Below are positions 38,014 through 45,770 of a stretch of 64,000 nucleotides of DNA, in pieces; within the stretch, counting starts at the first letter, position 1, and each line of letters opens with the position of its first letter. The position numbers and the translations under genes were made by a program. Under the pieces are notes generated by a model, which worked only from the letters and a program-made list of their open reading frames with translations, did no database searches and was not told where the DNA came from. Location: contig NZ_CP110678.1 of assembly GCF_026167545.1 (NCBI RefSeq), forward strand, positions 1,981,501 to 2,045,500, read 5' to 3'. This DNA is from Sphingomonas sp. S1-29 (GTDB taxonomy: Bacteria; Pseudomonadota; Alphaproteobacteria; Sphingomonadales; Sphingomonadaceae).

Positions 38014-38634
38014 ATGCTCGAACTCTTCATCTCGTCGTTCATCACCTTCTTCGTGATCATCGATCCGCCGGGCTGCGCGCCGATCTATGCCGGGCTCACC
38101 TCGGGTGCGTCGCCGATCCAGCGGCGATCGATGGCGATCCGCGCGACGATGATCGCGGGCGGCATCCTGTTCGGCTTCGCGCTGTTCGGCGAAGATTTGC
38201 TCCGCGTGCTCCACATTAGCCTCGATGCGTTCAAGATTGCGGGCGGCATCATGCTGTTCCTGATCGCGCTCGAAATGGTGTTCGAAAAGCGCACCCAGCG
38301 CCGCGAGGACCGCGCGCAGCAGATCATGGACACCCCCGAGGTCGACGACGTTGCCGCCTTCCCGATGGCGATGCCGATGATCGCCGGCCCCGGTTCGATC
38401 GCGTCGGTGATGCTGATGATGAGCCAGAATAGCGGGCTCCCGTCGGCGCTGACGGTGCTGGCGGCGCTCTTGTCGGTGCTGCTGGTGACGATGCTCGCGC
38501 TGATCGCGGCGGGGCCGCTGATGCGGGTGATGGGGGTGAAGATCGAAGCGGTGATCACCCGGCTGCTCGGGGTGCTGCTGGCGGCGTTGGCGACGCAGTT
38601 CGTGCTCGATGGGCTCGACGCGACGGTGTTGTAG
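38014..38634 (+). CDS. MarC family integral membrane protein
   Basis: 206 residues, six predicted transmembrane helices. FISSFITFFVIIDPPGCAPI at the N-terminus, FKIAGGIMLFLIALEMVFEK near 72, FPMAMPMIAGPGSIASVMLM near 110, and MGVKIEAVITRLLGVLLAAL near 172 are typical. Despite the name, MarC is not an established multidrug transporter; function unknown. It begins 1 bp after folD. Confidence 0.92.
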   Translation: MLELFISSFITFFVIIDPPGCAPIYAGLTSGASPIQRRSMAIRATMIAGGILFGFALFGEDLLRVLHISLDAFKIAGGIMLFLIALEMVFEKRTQRREDRAQQIMDTPEVDDVAAFPMAMPMIAGPGSIASVMLMMSQNSGLPSALTVLAALLSVLLVTMLALIAAGPLMRVMGVKIEAVITRLLGVLLAALATQFVLDGLDATVL

Positions 38635-38642
38635 GCAACCGC

Positions 38643-38763
38643 CCGTTCGTCCTGAGTAGAGACTGAGCGAAGGCGAAGGCTCGTATCGAAGGACGTGCCA
38701 CCAGCGAGCCGGTCCTTCGATACGCCGCTTCGACAAGCTCAGCGGCTACTCAGGACGAACGGG
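38643..38763. repeat. Palindromic repeat, family D, copy 3, between convergent genes
   Basis: CCGTTCGTCCTGAGTAGAGA at the left and CTACTCAGGACGAACGGG at the right, with GGTCCTTCGATACGCC/TATCGAAGGACG-type pairing inside. It ends 3 bp before the stop of the GT-C gene. Confidence 0.88.
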
Positions 38764-38766
38764 CTT

Positions 38767-40542
38767 TTATCGTATCCGCCACAACCGATACGGCGAATTG
38801 CGCGGCAGCGGCACGCGTTCGAGGAAGCCCGGCACCTGCCCGCGGACGATCTGCGCATAGAAACCGCCCGGCGAGCGCGACCGGTAATTGGTCGTCTCGG
38901 CCATGTTGGGGCAGATCAGCAGATAGCGCGCGCCATGCGCCTGCGCGATCCGGCGGAAATCGGCAGGGGTCCGCTGGAAGGCGTGGTGGACGTCGAGGAT
39001 CGCGTCGCCATTGCGGTGATACGGCCCGGTAATGCCGCTGTGATGCGACCCGACGATCAGCCGCGGTGCGAGGTCGACATGGGTGAAGACGGTCGCCGCT
39101 GGCACGCGGTTGAGCGTCGCCAGCGCGGGCAGGCTGGTGCAGCGTGCGCCCGCGCGGCTGATCATCTTCCCGCGTGGATCGGGCCGATCGACCGGCATCC
39201 AGCGCACCACCAGCCCCGCGAACAGCCCCGACACCAGCATGAAGGCGACCACGCTGCCGAGCACGCGCACCAGCACCGAGGTCCGCGTCATCAGCCAGGG
39301 AAAGATGATCCAGCCGAGCGCGGTCGCGCCGGGCACCGCGAGCAGCTGCGCCGCGGGCGCCGCGCGCACCTGCCACAACAGCATCGCGCAGGCGAAGGCG
39401 CCGAACAGCGCCACCGCGACCCAACCGACGAAACGCTCGGTCCCACGCGCGCGCCAGCTCGCGACGATCGCGCCGACCAGCCCGATCACCGGCAGCACCG
39501 CCATCGGGAAGGCGGTGTCGAACGGATGGCGGTAGATCGGCTTGGCCTCGCGCACATTGCTCAGCCAGGTGCGCGCCAGTTCCTCCGATACGCCCTCGGG
39601 CCGGCCGAGGCATTGCGGGAACAGCAGTGCGAAGCCCGCGGCGATCACCGCGCCCGCGATCACCGCCGCGGCCAGCCGCAAGGTGCGGTTCGCCGGGTTC
39701 GCCGCCGCTAGCGCGAGCAACAGCGCGCCCGCCACCACCATCACCGACAGCCACACCGGGGTCAGCGCGTCGCAGCGCATCGCGTAATTGGCGTTCGAGG
39801 CGAAGGCGGCGAAGCCGAGCGCGCAGCCGCCGCCCAGCGTCGCGGCATAGGCCGCCATCCGCCGCGCTTCGTCGCGATGCCACACCCAGCGCAGCGCGAT
39901 CACCGCGCCCGCGCTTGCGCAATAGGGCAGCATCTCGAGCCCGATGCTGAGCGAAAACGCGCTCGCCAGGCCCACCACGGCACCACCGCGCGCGCGGCGC
40001 GGATCGGCCAGGCCTGCGACCGTCACCGCCAAGGCCGCGAGCTGCCAGCCATGATGATCGATCCGCAGCGGCCAGAACATCCGGATCGTCACCGCGCAGC
40101 CGAGCAGGAAGACGATCGCCAGCGGCCAGGCGAGCGGCGCCACCAGCCGCCGCGCCACCAGCGCAACGCTCGCCATCGTGATCGACAGCGGCAGCATCGG
40201 CGCGAACCCCACCGCCAGCCGCTCGGCCCAGGCGGGGGTGGTGAACCACCCGAAGAACCAGATCAGCCCAGCGATCGGCAGGTCGACGATTCGGCTCCAA
40301 TGGATGTCGATCCCGCGCGGCGGGTCCATCCGATATTGGCGCAGATCGTACCAGCCCTGGCCGCCCATCCACGCGCGCACCTGCGCCAGCCGCATATTGT
40401 CGTCGGTGTCGGCGAGCGACAGCCAATAGATCCCGCCCCAGCGCTGGTGGATATAGAACGCCATCACCGCGACCCACGCAAGCAGGGTCCAGCGCAGCCA
40501 GTGGCGGTCGAGATCGCGGGCGAGGTCGAAGCCCTTGGGCAT
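38767..40542 (-). CDS. GT-C fold membrane glycosyltransferase-like protein (candidate GtrC-type)
   Basis: 591 residues from ATG 40542 (MPKGFDLARDLDRHWLRW); the further-open frame is repeat sequence. Roughly ten to twelve transmembrane helices and a C-terminal soluble domain (from about residue 470). The first extracytoplasmic loop (residues 40-85) carries DTDDNMRLAQVRAW and then GWYDLRQYRMDPPRG and HWSRIVDLPIAGL, an acidic D-x-D arrangement like that of STT3/PglB and other lipid-linked-sugar glycosyltransferases. Divergent from gtrA (187 bp) and 1.4 kb from a GtrB-like gene, so it may be the transferase of a Gtr-type system. The target is unknown. Confidence 0.8.
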   Translation of the reverse strand: MPKGFDLARDLDRHWLRWTLLAWVAVMAFYIHQRWGGIYWLSLADTDDNMRLAQVRAWMGGQGWYDLRQYRMDPPRGIDIHWSRIVDLPIAGLIWFFGWFTTPAWAERLAVGFAPMLPLSITMASVALVARRLVAPLAWPLAIVFLLGCAVTIRMFWPLRIDHHGWQLAALAVTVAGLADPRRARGGAVVGLASAFSLSIGLEMLPYCASAGAVIALRWVWHRDEARRMAAYAATLGGGCALGFAAFASNANYAMRCDALTPVWLSVMVVAGALLLALAAANPANRTLRLAAAVIAGAVIAAGFALLFPQCLGRPEGVSEELARTWLSNVREAKPIYRHPFDTAFPMAVLPVIGLVGAIVASWRARGTERFVGWVAVALFGAFACAMLLWQVRAAPAAQLLAVPGATALGWIIFPWLMTRTSVLVRVLGSVVAFMLVSGLFAGLVVRWMPVDRPDPRGKMISRAGARCTSLPALATLNRVPAATVFTHVDLAPRLIVGSHHSGITGPYHRNGDAILDVHHAFQRTPADFRRIAQAHGARYLLICPNMAETTNYRSRSPGGFYAQIVRGQVPGFLERVPLPRNSPYRLWRIR

Positions 40543-40592
40543 GATCAAATCGGCTTCCCTCAGCGTAGCGAGCGGACTAGGCACTTCATTCC

Positions 40593-40671
40593 CCGTTCGC
40601 CCTGAGCTTGTCGAAGGGCCGTCCTTCGCTTCGAAGCAAGGACAGTGCTTTGACAGGCGCGGCACGAACGG
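40593..40671. repeat. Palindromic repeat, family D, copy 4
   Basis: CCGTTCGCCCTGAGCTTGTC left arm; GACAGGCGCGGCACGAACGG degenerate right arm; inner GTCCTTCGCTTCGAAGCAAGGAC. In the divergent GT-C/gtrA spacer. Confidence 0.85.
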
Positions 40672-40729
40672 AGACGGGGCATTCCCTATCTCAGCGGGCG
40701 CAAAGGGCAAGGATGGCGTGGCGGCGGTG

Positions 40730-41143
40730 ATGCGACAGATACGGGCGATGCGCGGGCACCCGGTGGTCGGCCAGCTGGTGCGCTTCCTGTTCGCAGGCGG
40801 CATCACCACCGCGCTGTACACCGCGGTCTATCTGCCGCTCGCCACCTGGGTATTCGCGCGCGATCAGGCGGTGTTCGCGGTGCCGCCGGCGTTTCTGGTC
40901 GCGGTGACCGCAGGGTTTTGGCTGCACAGCCGCTGGAGCTTTCGCGGCCATGGCGAGCGCACCGGCGCGGGGCAGCAGGCCAGGTTCGTCGGCGTCCAGG
41001 CAAGCGGCCTGGCGATGCACGCCGCGATCACCTGGGTCGCGACCGACCTGCTCAACCAGCCGCCTTGGGTGCCGCTGATCCCCGGCGTCATCCTGGTGCC
41101 GATCGTCACCTTCTTTCTCAACCGCCAATGGGTTTTTCGCTGA
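40730..41143 (+). CDS. GtrA family membrane protein (lipid-linked sugar flippase type)
   Basis: 137 residues from ATG 40730 (MRQIRAMRGHPVVG); an in-frame GTG at 40718 is also possible. Four transmembrane helices of the GtrA/DPMS domain: GQLVRFLFAGGITTALYTAV, PPAFLVAVTAGFWLHSRWSF, FVGVQASGLAMHAAITWVAT and the C-terminal GVILVPIVTFFLNRQWVF, whose F-x-x-N-R-x-W-V-F ending is the family hallmark. GtrA proteins are thought to flip polyprenyl-phosphate-sugars across the inner membrane. Followed at 13 bp by a methyltransferase gene. Confidence 0.92.
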   Translation: MRQIRAMRGHPVVGQLVRFLFAGGITTALYTAVYLPLATWVFARDQAVFAVPPAFLVAVTAGFWLHSRWSFRGHGERTGAGQQARFVGVQASGLAMHAAITWVATDLLNQPPWVPLIPGVILVPIVTFFLNRQWVFR

Positions 41144-41156
41144 TGGGACCTAGCTG

Positions 41157-41885
41157 ATGGATCGTATCGTCTATGACCGGATGGCGGCGCACGACACCAC
41201 CCATTGGTGGTATCGCGCGCGCCGCGACATCCTGGCCGATTATGTCGCGCGCGAGGGCGGGTTGCCCGCCGATGCGCGGATCCTCGAGATCGGTTGCGGC
41301 ACCGGGCACAATTTGCCGATGCTCGCGCGCTTCGGCGAGGTCGACGCGATCGAGATCGATCCTGCGGCGGCAGAGTTCGCGAGCGCACGGCTCGGCAAGC
41401 CCGTGGGCACCGCGCCGCTGCCGCAGCTCACGGGGGTGGCGCGCGGCAGCTACGACATGGTCGCGGTGCTCGACGTGGTCGAGCATATCGAGGACGATGT
41501 CGGCGCGCTGCGCGGGATCGCCGATACGCTCAAGCCCGGCGGGCGCGTGCTGATCACCGTGCCGGCACACCCCTGGATGTGGTCGGCGCACGACGTGGTG
41601 AACCACCATCATCGCCGCTATTCGAAGGCGACGCTCGGCGCTGCGCTTTCGGGCGCGGGGCTGACGCATAACGGGCTTCGCTATTTCAATTCGCTGCTGT
41701 TCCCGCTGGCGGTGGGCGCGCGCGCGGTCGGCAAGCTCACCGGCAAGGACGACAGCGACGATTCGCCCCCGCCCAAGCCGCTGAATGCGCTGTTCCAGGC
41801 GGTGTTCGGGCTCGAGCGGCATTTGATCGGGCGCGTGCCGATGCCGCCGGGGCTATCGCTGATCACGATCGCGCGGAAAGCCTAG
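41157..41885 (+). CDS. Class I SAM-dependent methyltransferase
   Basis: 242 residues from ATG 41157. Motif I ILEIGCGTGHNLPMLARFG near residue 43, acidic AIEIDPAA near 65, motif II-III YDMVAVLDVVEHIEDDVGAL near 100, LKPGGRVLITVPAHPWMWSA near 125. The HHRRYSKATLGAALSGAGL segment and the early THWWYRARRDIL resemble methyltransferases found next to lipid-linked glycosyltransferases. Co-directional with gtrA. Substrate unknown, possibly a glycan or polyprenyl-linked intermediate by context. Confidence 0.88.
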   Translation: MDRIVYDRMAAHDTTHWWYRARRDILADYVAREGGLPADARILEIGCGTGHNLPMLARFGEVDAIEIDPAAAEFASARLGKPVGTAPLPQLTGVARGSYDMVAVLDVVEHIEDDVGALRGIADTLKPGGRVLITVPAHPWMWSAHDVVNHHHRRYSKATLGAALSGAGLTHNGLRYFNSLLFPLAVGARAVGKLTGKDDSDDSPPPKPLNALFQAVFGLERHLIGRVPMPPGLSLITIARKA

Positions 41886-41892
41886 TTATTCG

Positions 41893-41990
41893 TCATGCCG
41901 GGCTTGAGCCGGCATCCAGGCGGGAGCTTTCCAGCGGCGTATCGCTTGGCGTGGACGGCGCACCTGGACCCCGGATCAATTCCGGGGTGA
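41893..41990. repeat. Palindromic repeat, family E (GTCATGCCGGG / CCGGGGTGACG type), copy 1
   Basis: CGTCATGCCGGGCTTGAGCC begins the element and CCCCGGATCAATTCCGGGGT then GACG ends it. Such elements are widespread in alphaproteobacteria. Between convergent genes; the GT2 C-terminus overlaps its right edge. Confidence 0.8.
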
Positions 41991-43025
41991 CGAGGGGCCT
42001 TCTGGTGACGGCCGTTCAGCCGGACGGGGGGTATCCCCCTCGCCCATCTGCCCATCGCCCGCGCGATAGCCGAGCGTCGCCACCCCGCGCACCGGCCCCG
42101 CGACATCGGCGACCAGATAGAGCGGCCGCCGCTTCGATTCGACGTACAGCCGCCCCAGATATTCGCCGATCATCCCGAGCACGAACATCTGCACCGCGCC
42201 TAGGAACACCGTCACCAGCATCGTCGAGGTCCAGCCCTGCACCGCGCTGCCGGTGAAGAAGCCGATGCCGATATAGATCATCAGCAGGAACGACAGCGCG
42301 AACAGCCACAGCCCGATATGGCTGGCGAAGCGCAAAGGCGCGGTCGAGAAGCCGGTCACCGCGTCGAAGGCGAAGCTCAGCATCTTCGACAGCGGATATT
42401 TGGTCTCGCCGGCGTGGCGCTCGGCGCGGTCATAGGCAAACGGGACCTGGCGGAACCCCACCCACGCCACCATCCCGCGGATGAAGCGCGCCTGTTCGGG
42501 CATCGACAGCAGTGCGTCGAGCGCGCGCCGGCTCATCAGCCGGAAATCGCCGGTGTCGAGCGGGATCGGGGTGTCGGTCACGCGGTCGAGCACGCGGTAG
42601 AAGGCGGCGGCGGTCAGCTTCTTGAAGAAGGTCTCGCCCTCGCGCCGGCGCCGCACCGCATAGACGACATCGGCGCCCTCGGCGGCCATCACCCCGCGCA
42701 TGTCGTTGAGCAATTCGGGCGGATCCTGCAGATCGGCGTCGAGGATCAGGATCTGGTCGCCCGAGCACAGGTCGAGCCCCGCGGTCAGCGCCAGCTGATG
42801 GCCATGGTTGCGCGACAGGTTGATCGCCACCAGCCGAGGGTCGGCGGCGGCAAGCCGCTGCATCACCGACCAGCTCTCGTCGCGCGATCCGTCGTTGACC
42901 AGCACGATCTCGTGATCGCCGCCCACCGCGCCATGCGCGGCTGCCGATACCCGCGCGTGCAACGCGTCGAGGCACGCGGCCTCGTTATAGCAGGGGATGA
43001 CGATCGATAAGGCGGGACGAGGCAT
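41976..43025 (-). CDS. GtrB/DPM1-like family 2 glycosyltransferase with two membrane spans
   Basis: 349 residues from ATG 43025. GT-A domain: LSIVIPCYNEAACLDALHAR, VLVNDGSRDESWSVMQ, LSRNHGHQLALTAGLD, the DxD-containing ILDADLQDPPEL near residue 95 and GDFRLMSRRALDALL near 160. Two C-terminal transmembrane helices (HIGLWLFALSFLLMIYIGIG and STMLVTVFLGAVQMFVLGM) precede GEYLGRLYVESKRRPLYLV. This is the GtrB/ArnC/Dpm1 class that makes undecaprenyl-phosphate-hexose, the substrate for GtrA flipping and GtrC transfer. The tail after residue 330 (GEGDTPRPAERPSPEGPSSP) is low complexity and runs into a repeat. Confidence 0.93.
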   Translation of the reverse strand: MPRPALSIVIPCYNEAACLDALHARVSAAAHGAVGGDHEIVLVNDGSRDESWSVMQRLAAADPRLVAINLSRNHGHQLALTAGLDLCSGDQILILDADLQDPPELLNDMRGVMAAEGADVVYAVRRRREGETFFKKLTAAAFYRVLDRVTDTPIPLDTGDFRLMSRRALDALLSMPEQARFIRGMVAWVGFRQVPFAYDRAERHAGETKYPLSKMLSFAFDAVTGFSTAPLRFASHIGLWLFALSFLLMIYIGIGFFTGSAVQGWTSTMLVTVFLGAVQMFVLGMIGEYLGRLYVESKRRPLYLVADVAGPVRGVATLGYRAGDGQMGEGDTPRPAERPSPEGPSSPRN

Positions 43026-43069
43026 GGAGGCGCTTTAGCCGATGCGATGGGGAGGGCAAACCACCTTGC

Positions 43070-43195
43070 TCCCCTCCCTGGAAGGGAGGGGCTGGGGGTG
43101 GGTTCGGTCCGGGCGATACGGAGAGATCATGTACAGCGACGACCGTATCGCGAGCTCTCGACCCACCCCCGACCCCTCCCTTCCAGGGAGGGGAG
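43070..43195. repeat. Palindromic repeat, family B, copy 3
   Basis: CCCCTCCCTGGAAGGGAGGG, GGGGGTGGGT, GATACGG then CCGTATCGCGAG, ACCCACCCCC, CCCTTCCAGGGAGGGG. Between the GT2 gene and the stop of the DUF885 gene. Confidence 0.9.
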
Positions 43196-43197
43196 CA

Positions 43198-45009
43198 CTA
43201 CCCCATCGCCGCCTTCGCGCGCTCTTCAACCAGCCGTTCGAAGATCGTCAGCGGCATCGCGCCCGACGACAGGATGTCGTGAAACGCCTTCACGTCGAAG
43301 CGCTCGCCCATGATCGCCTGCGCCTTGGCACGCGCGCGCAGCCAGCTGGTGTGGCCGATCTTGTAGCTGCACGCCTGGCCCGGCTGGGTGCAGTAGCGCT
43401 CGACCTCGCGCAGCGAGCGCGGGCGGGCGAAGCCGACGGTCTCGACCAGATAATCGGTGGCCTTTTCGCGGGTCCAGCGGTGATGGTGAAGGCCGGTGTC
43501 GATCACCAGCCGCGCGGCGCGGAAGAGATAGGATTGCAGGAACCCCGCGCGGTCGAGCGGGGTGGCATAGCCGCCAAGCTCGTCGGCGACGCTTTCGGCG
43601 TAGAGCGCCCAGCCCTCGGTATACGCGCCGAAAAACCCGATCTTGCGCAGCAGCGGCGCGGTCGCCCCCTGTGCGATGCTGATCTGCAGATGATGCCCCG
43701 GCACCCCCTCGTGATAGGTCAGCGACGGCAGCGTATATTTGGGCCAGTCAGCAACGCTCTTGAGGTTGATGAAATAGATCGCCGGGCGCGAGCCATCGAG
43801 CGCGGCGCGGCGATAATAGCCGTTCGAGGCCCCGTCCTGGATTTCGGTCGGTACCGCGCGGATGTCGAGCGGTGCGTCGGGCGGCAGGTCGAACATCGCG
43901 CCGAGCTTCGCCTGCATCGCCGCATTGTCGACGTTGAGGCTGGCGATCAGCGCCTCGCGCCCCGCCGGAGTGTCGGGATAGAGCTGGTCGGCGCGCGCGT
44001 TGAGCGCGTTCAACCGCGCGGCGACGCTGCCGCTGGCCAGCCCCTGCGCCTTCAGGATCGTGTCGAGCTCGCCGGCGATCTCGGCAACCTGTTCGATCCC
44101 CATCTGGTGGACTTCGGCGGGGGTGAGCGTGGTGGTGGTCGCCTGCGCGAGCGCGGCGGCATAGATTTCGGCGCCCTGCGGCACCTCCCAGATCCCAGCC
44201 GAACTGCGCGCGCCCTCGCGCAGCTTGGCGATCAGCGTCTGCTGGCGATCGAGCGCGGGATAGACCTTGTCCTCGACGATCGCCGCGGCGCGCGCGCTCC
44301 AGTCGCCGGCGATCCCGGCTGCCGCCGCGCGCCGCGCGAGCGATGTCGTCAAATTGTTCTCGGCGGCGGCCGGTGCGCGCAGCGCCGCCATCTGCCGGAG
44401 CGTCAGGTCGAGCGAGAAATCGGGCGCGAGATAGCCGCGCGCCGCCTCCTCGGCCTGCACCGCGCTTTCCTGGTCGAGGATGGTCGCGAAGGCATCGAGC
44501 CGCGCCAGATACGCCTCGGCATCCTCCACGGTCGTGACGGTATGCGCCGAATTGAGGAAATCGGGGGTCGAGAAATAGGCGCCGCCCTGCTGGAAGATCG
44601 TGAACGGGCGGATGACCGAGCCGAGCTTGAAGCGGTCCCAGGCGGTGGTCTGGTTGCGCAGCGAATACAGCACCACCTCGCGGTCGAGCCGCGCGGCGGG
44701 CGACAGCGTTTCGGGGGCGACATCCTCGATCGCGCCGATCGCCTTCTTCACTTCGCTGACGTCGCGCGCGCGCGCCTGCGCGCTGCGATCGGACAGTCGG
44801 CGCTTGAGCGCGGCGTTGGCGCCCTTGTCGAACCCCAATTGCGTCGCGAGTTCGGGCGAGCGCGGCAGCGCTGCCTGAAACACCTGGTCGAACAATTGGG
44901 TAAGCGCGGCATCGCCCGACCCGACCGCCGCCTGCGCGCGTGCGAAGCCGGGCAGTGCGGCGATCGCACCGATCGCGGCGGTGGAACTCAGGAAATCGCG
45001 GCGATGCAT
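43198..45009 (-). CDS. DUF885 family Tat-exported metallo-hydrolase
   Basis: 603 residues from ATG 45009 (MHRRDFLSSTAAIGAIAALP), an RR-type Tat signal with cleavage near FARAQA. DUF885 domain with the putative zinc motif LPSLTYHEGVPGHHLQISIA near residue 435 (HE-x-x-PGHH) and a downstream Glu/Tyr region TEGWALYAESVADELGGY. The family is related to M3/M32-like peptidases; its substrates are not established. Flanked on both sides by family B repeats, so it is a monocistronic unit. Twin-arginine export suggests a folded, metal-containing periplasmic enzyme. Confidence 0.9.
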   Translation of the reverse strand: MHRRDFLSSTAAIGAIAALPGFARAQAAVGSGDAALTQLFDQVFQAALPRSPELATQLGFDKGANAALKRRLSDRSAQARARDVSEVKKAIGAIEDVAPETLSPAARLDREVVLYSLRNQTTAWDRFKLGSVIRPFTIFQQGGAYFSTPDFLNSAHTVTTVEDAEAYLARLDAFATILDQESAVQAEEAARGYLAPDFSLDLTLRQMAALRAPAAAENNLTTSLARRAAAAGIAGDWSARAAAIVEDKVYPALDRQQTLIAKLREGARSSAGIWEVPQGAEIYAAALAQATTTTLTPAEVHQMGIEQVAEIAGELDTILKAQGLASGSVAARLNALNARADQLYPDTPAGREALIASLNVDNAAMQAKLGAMFDLPPDAPLDIRAVPTEIQDGASNGYYRRAALDGSRPAIYFINLKSVADWPKYTLPSLTYHEGVPGHHLQISIAQGATAPLLRKIGFFGAYTEGWALYAESVADELGGYATPLDRAGFLQSYLFRAARLVIDTGLHHHRWTREKATDYLVETVGFARPRSLREVERYCTQPGQACSYKIGHTSWLRARAKAQAIMGERFDVKAFHDILSSGAMPLTIFERLVEERAKAAMG

Positions 45010-45072
45010 GGGAGGGGCCTTGGCTGAACGGTGTACCGCAAGCCTAGCGTCCGACGGGGGAGATTCAACCAT

Positions 45073-45194
45073 TCCTCCCTGAAAGGGAGGGGCCGGGGGT
45101 GGGTAGATGCTTGGAGCTACGGTGCCGCGGGCGTGTGGCGCGAAGTATCGCGAACACTCGACCCACCCCCAACCCCTCCCTTTCAGGGAGGGGG
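45073..45194. repeat. Palindromic repeat, family B, copy 4
   Basis: CCTCCCTGAAAGGGAGGGGC, GGGGGTGGGT at the left; CGACCCACCCCC, CCCTCCCTTTCAGGGAGGGG at the right. Lies between the thioesterase stop and the DUF885 start. Confidence 0.9.
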
Positions 45195-45198
45195 GAAG

Positions 45199-45579
45199 TT
45201 AGCGCAGGAACCGTCCGGCGATATCCTTGGCGACGCGGATCGGGCGGCGCGTATCCGAATCGAGCGCGCACCAGCTGCTTTCGACTTCGGCCAGCACATC
45301 CTCGCCGCGCTTGATCAGCGTCGTGAAGAACGCGCGCGCGCCCTCGACTCGTTCGGCGACGACGGTGGCGATCAACGTATCGTCGAGAAAAGCGGGGCGG
45401 CGATAGGTGATCTCGTGCTTGAGCGCGACCCACAGGTGCCGCGCCACCGCCTCGGCGGGCGCGACCGCCTCCCAATAAGCGACCACGGCTTCCTGCACCC
45501 AGTTGAGGTACACCGCGTTGTTGACGTGCCCCATATGGTCGATGTCGCTCGGCGCGATCGAAAGTCGATGATGGTGCAT
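45199..45579 (-). CDS. Acyl-CoA thioesterase, 4HBT (hotdog) family
   Basis: 126 residues. Hotdog-fold thioesterase with the 4HBT active-site motif SDIDHMGHVNNAVYLNWVQE near residue 11 (catalytic Asp and the H-x-N-N helix), LKHEITYRRPAFLDDTLIAT near 53, and CALDSDTRRPIRV near the end. It hydrolyses acyl-CoA thioesters; chain length not predictable. A perfect 16-bp palindrome lies 20 bp upstream of the ATG and probably controls the gene. An AAGGAG sequence is present, but 12 nt from the ATG. Confidence 0.9.
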   Translation of the reverse strand: MHHHRLSIAPSDIDHMGHVNNAVYLNWVQEAVVAYWEAVAPAEAVARHLWVALKHEITYRRPAFLDDTLIATVVAERVEGARAFFTTLIKRGEDVLAEVESSWCALDSDTRRPIRVAKDIAGRFLR

Positions 45580-45598
45580 CGTCGCAGAATGCTCCTTA

Positions 45599-45614
45599 TT
45601 GACATTAATGTCAA
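45599..45614 (-). promoter_or_regulatory. Perfect 16-bp palindrome TTGACATTAATGTCAA upstream of the thioesterase gene
   Basis: Both halves read TTGACATT. The site contains a consensus -35 hexamer (TTGACA) on each strand and lies 20 bp from the thioesterase ATG. It resembles operators of MerR- or TetR-type regulators of acyl-CoA metabolism; the protein is not identified. Confidence 0.65.
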
Positions 45615-45640
45615 TGAAATGCGCTAGTGACTCAGCCTAT

Positions 45641-45739
45641 CCCGGTCGCCCCCAGCTTGTCGAAGGACGACCCGAAGCTTCAACCGATGCGCAGGTGGAT
45701 AGCGAAGGCCGACGCTTCGACAAGCTCAGCGCGAACGGA
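45641..45739. repeat. Palindromic repeat, family D, copy 5
   Basis: CCCGGTCGCCCCCAGCTTGT then CGAAGGACGACC at the left, GCTTCGACAAGCTCAGCGCG then AACGGA at the right. In the gap between the relA/spoT stop and the thioesterase promoter region. Confidence 0.85.
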
Positions 45740-45770
45740 GGGTTGGCGGCGCACTCGCCCGCCCCATCGT

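Noticed and set aside
43042..45027. 661-codon open frame antisense to the DUF885 gene
   Set aside because: Starts within a repeat and has the shadow-frame R/G/D bias; the DUF885 protein has a Tat signal and active-site motif.
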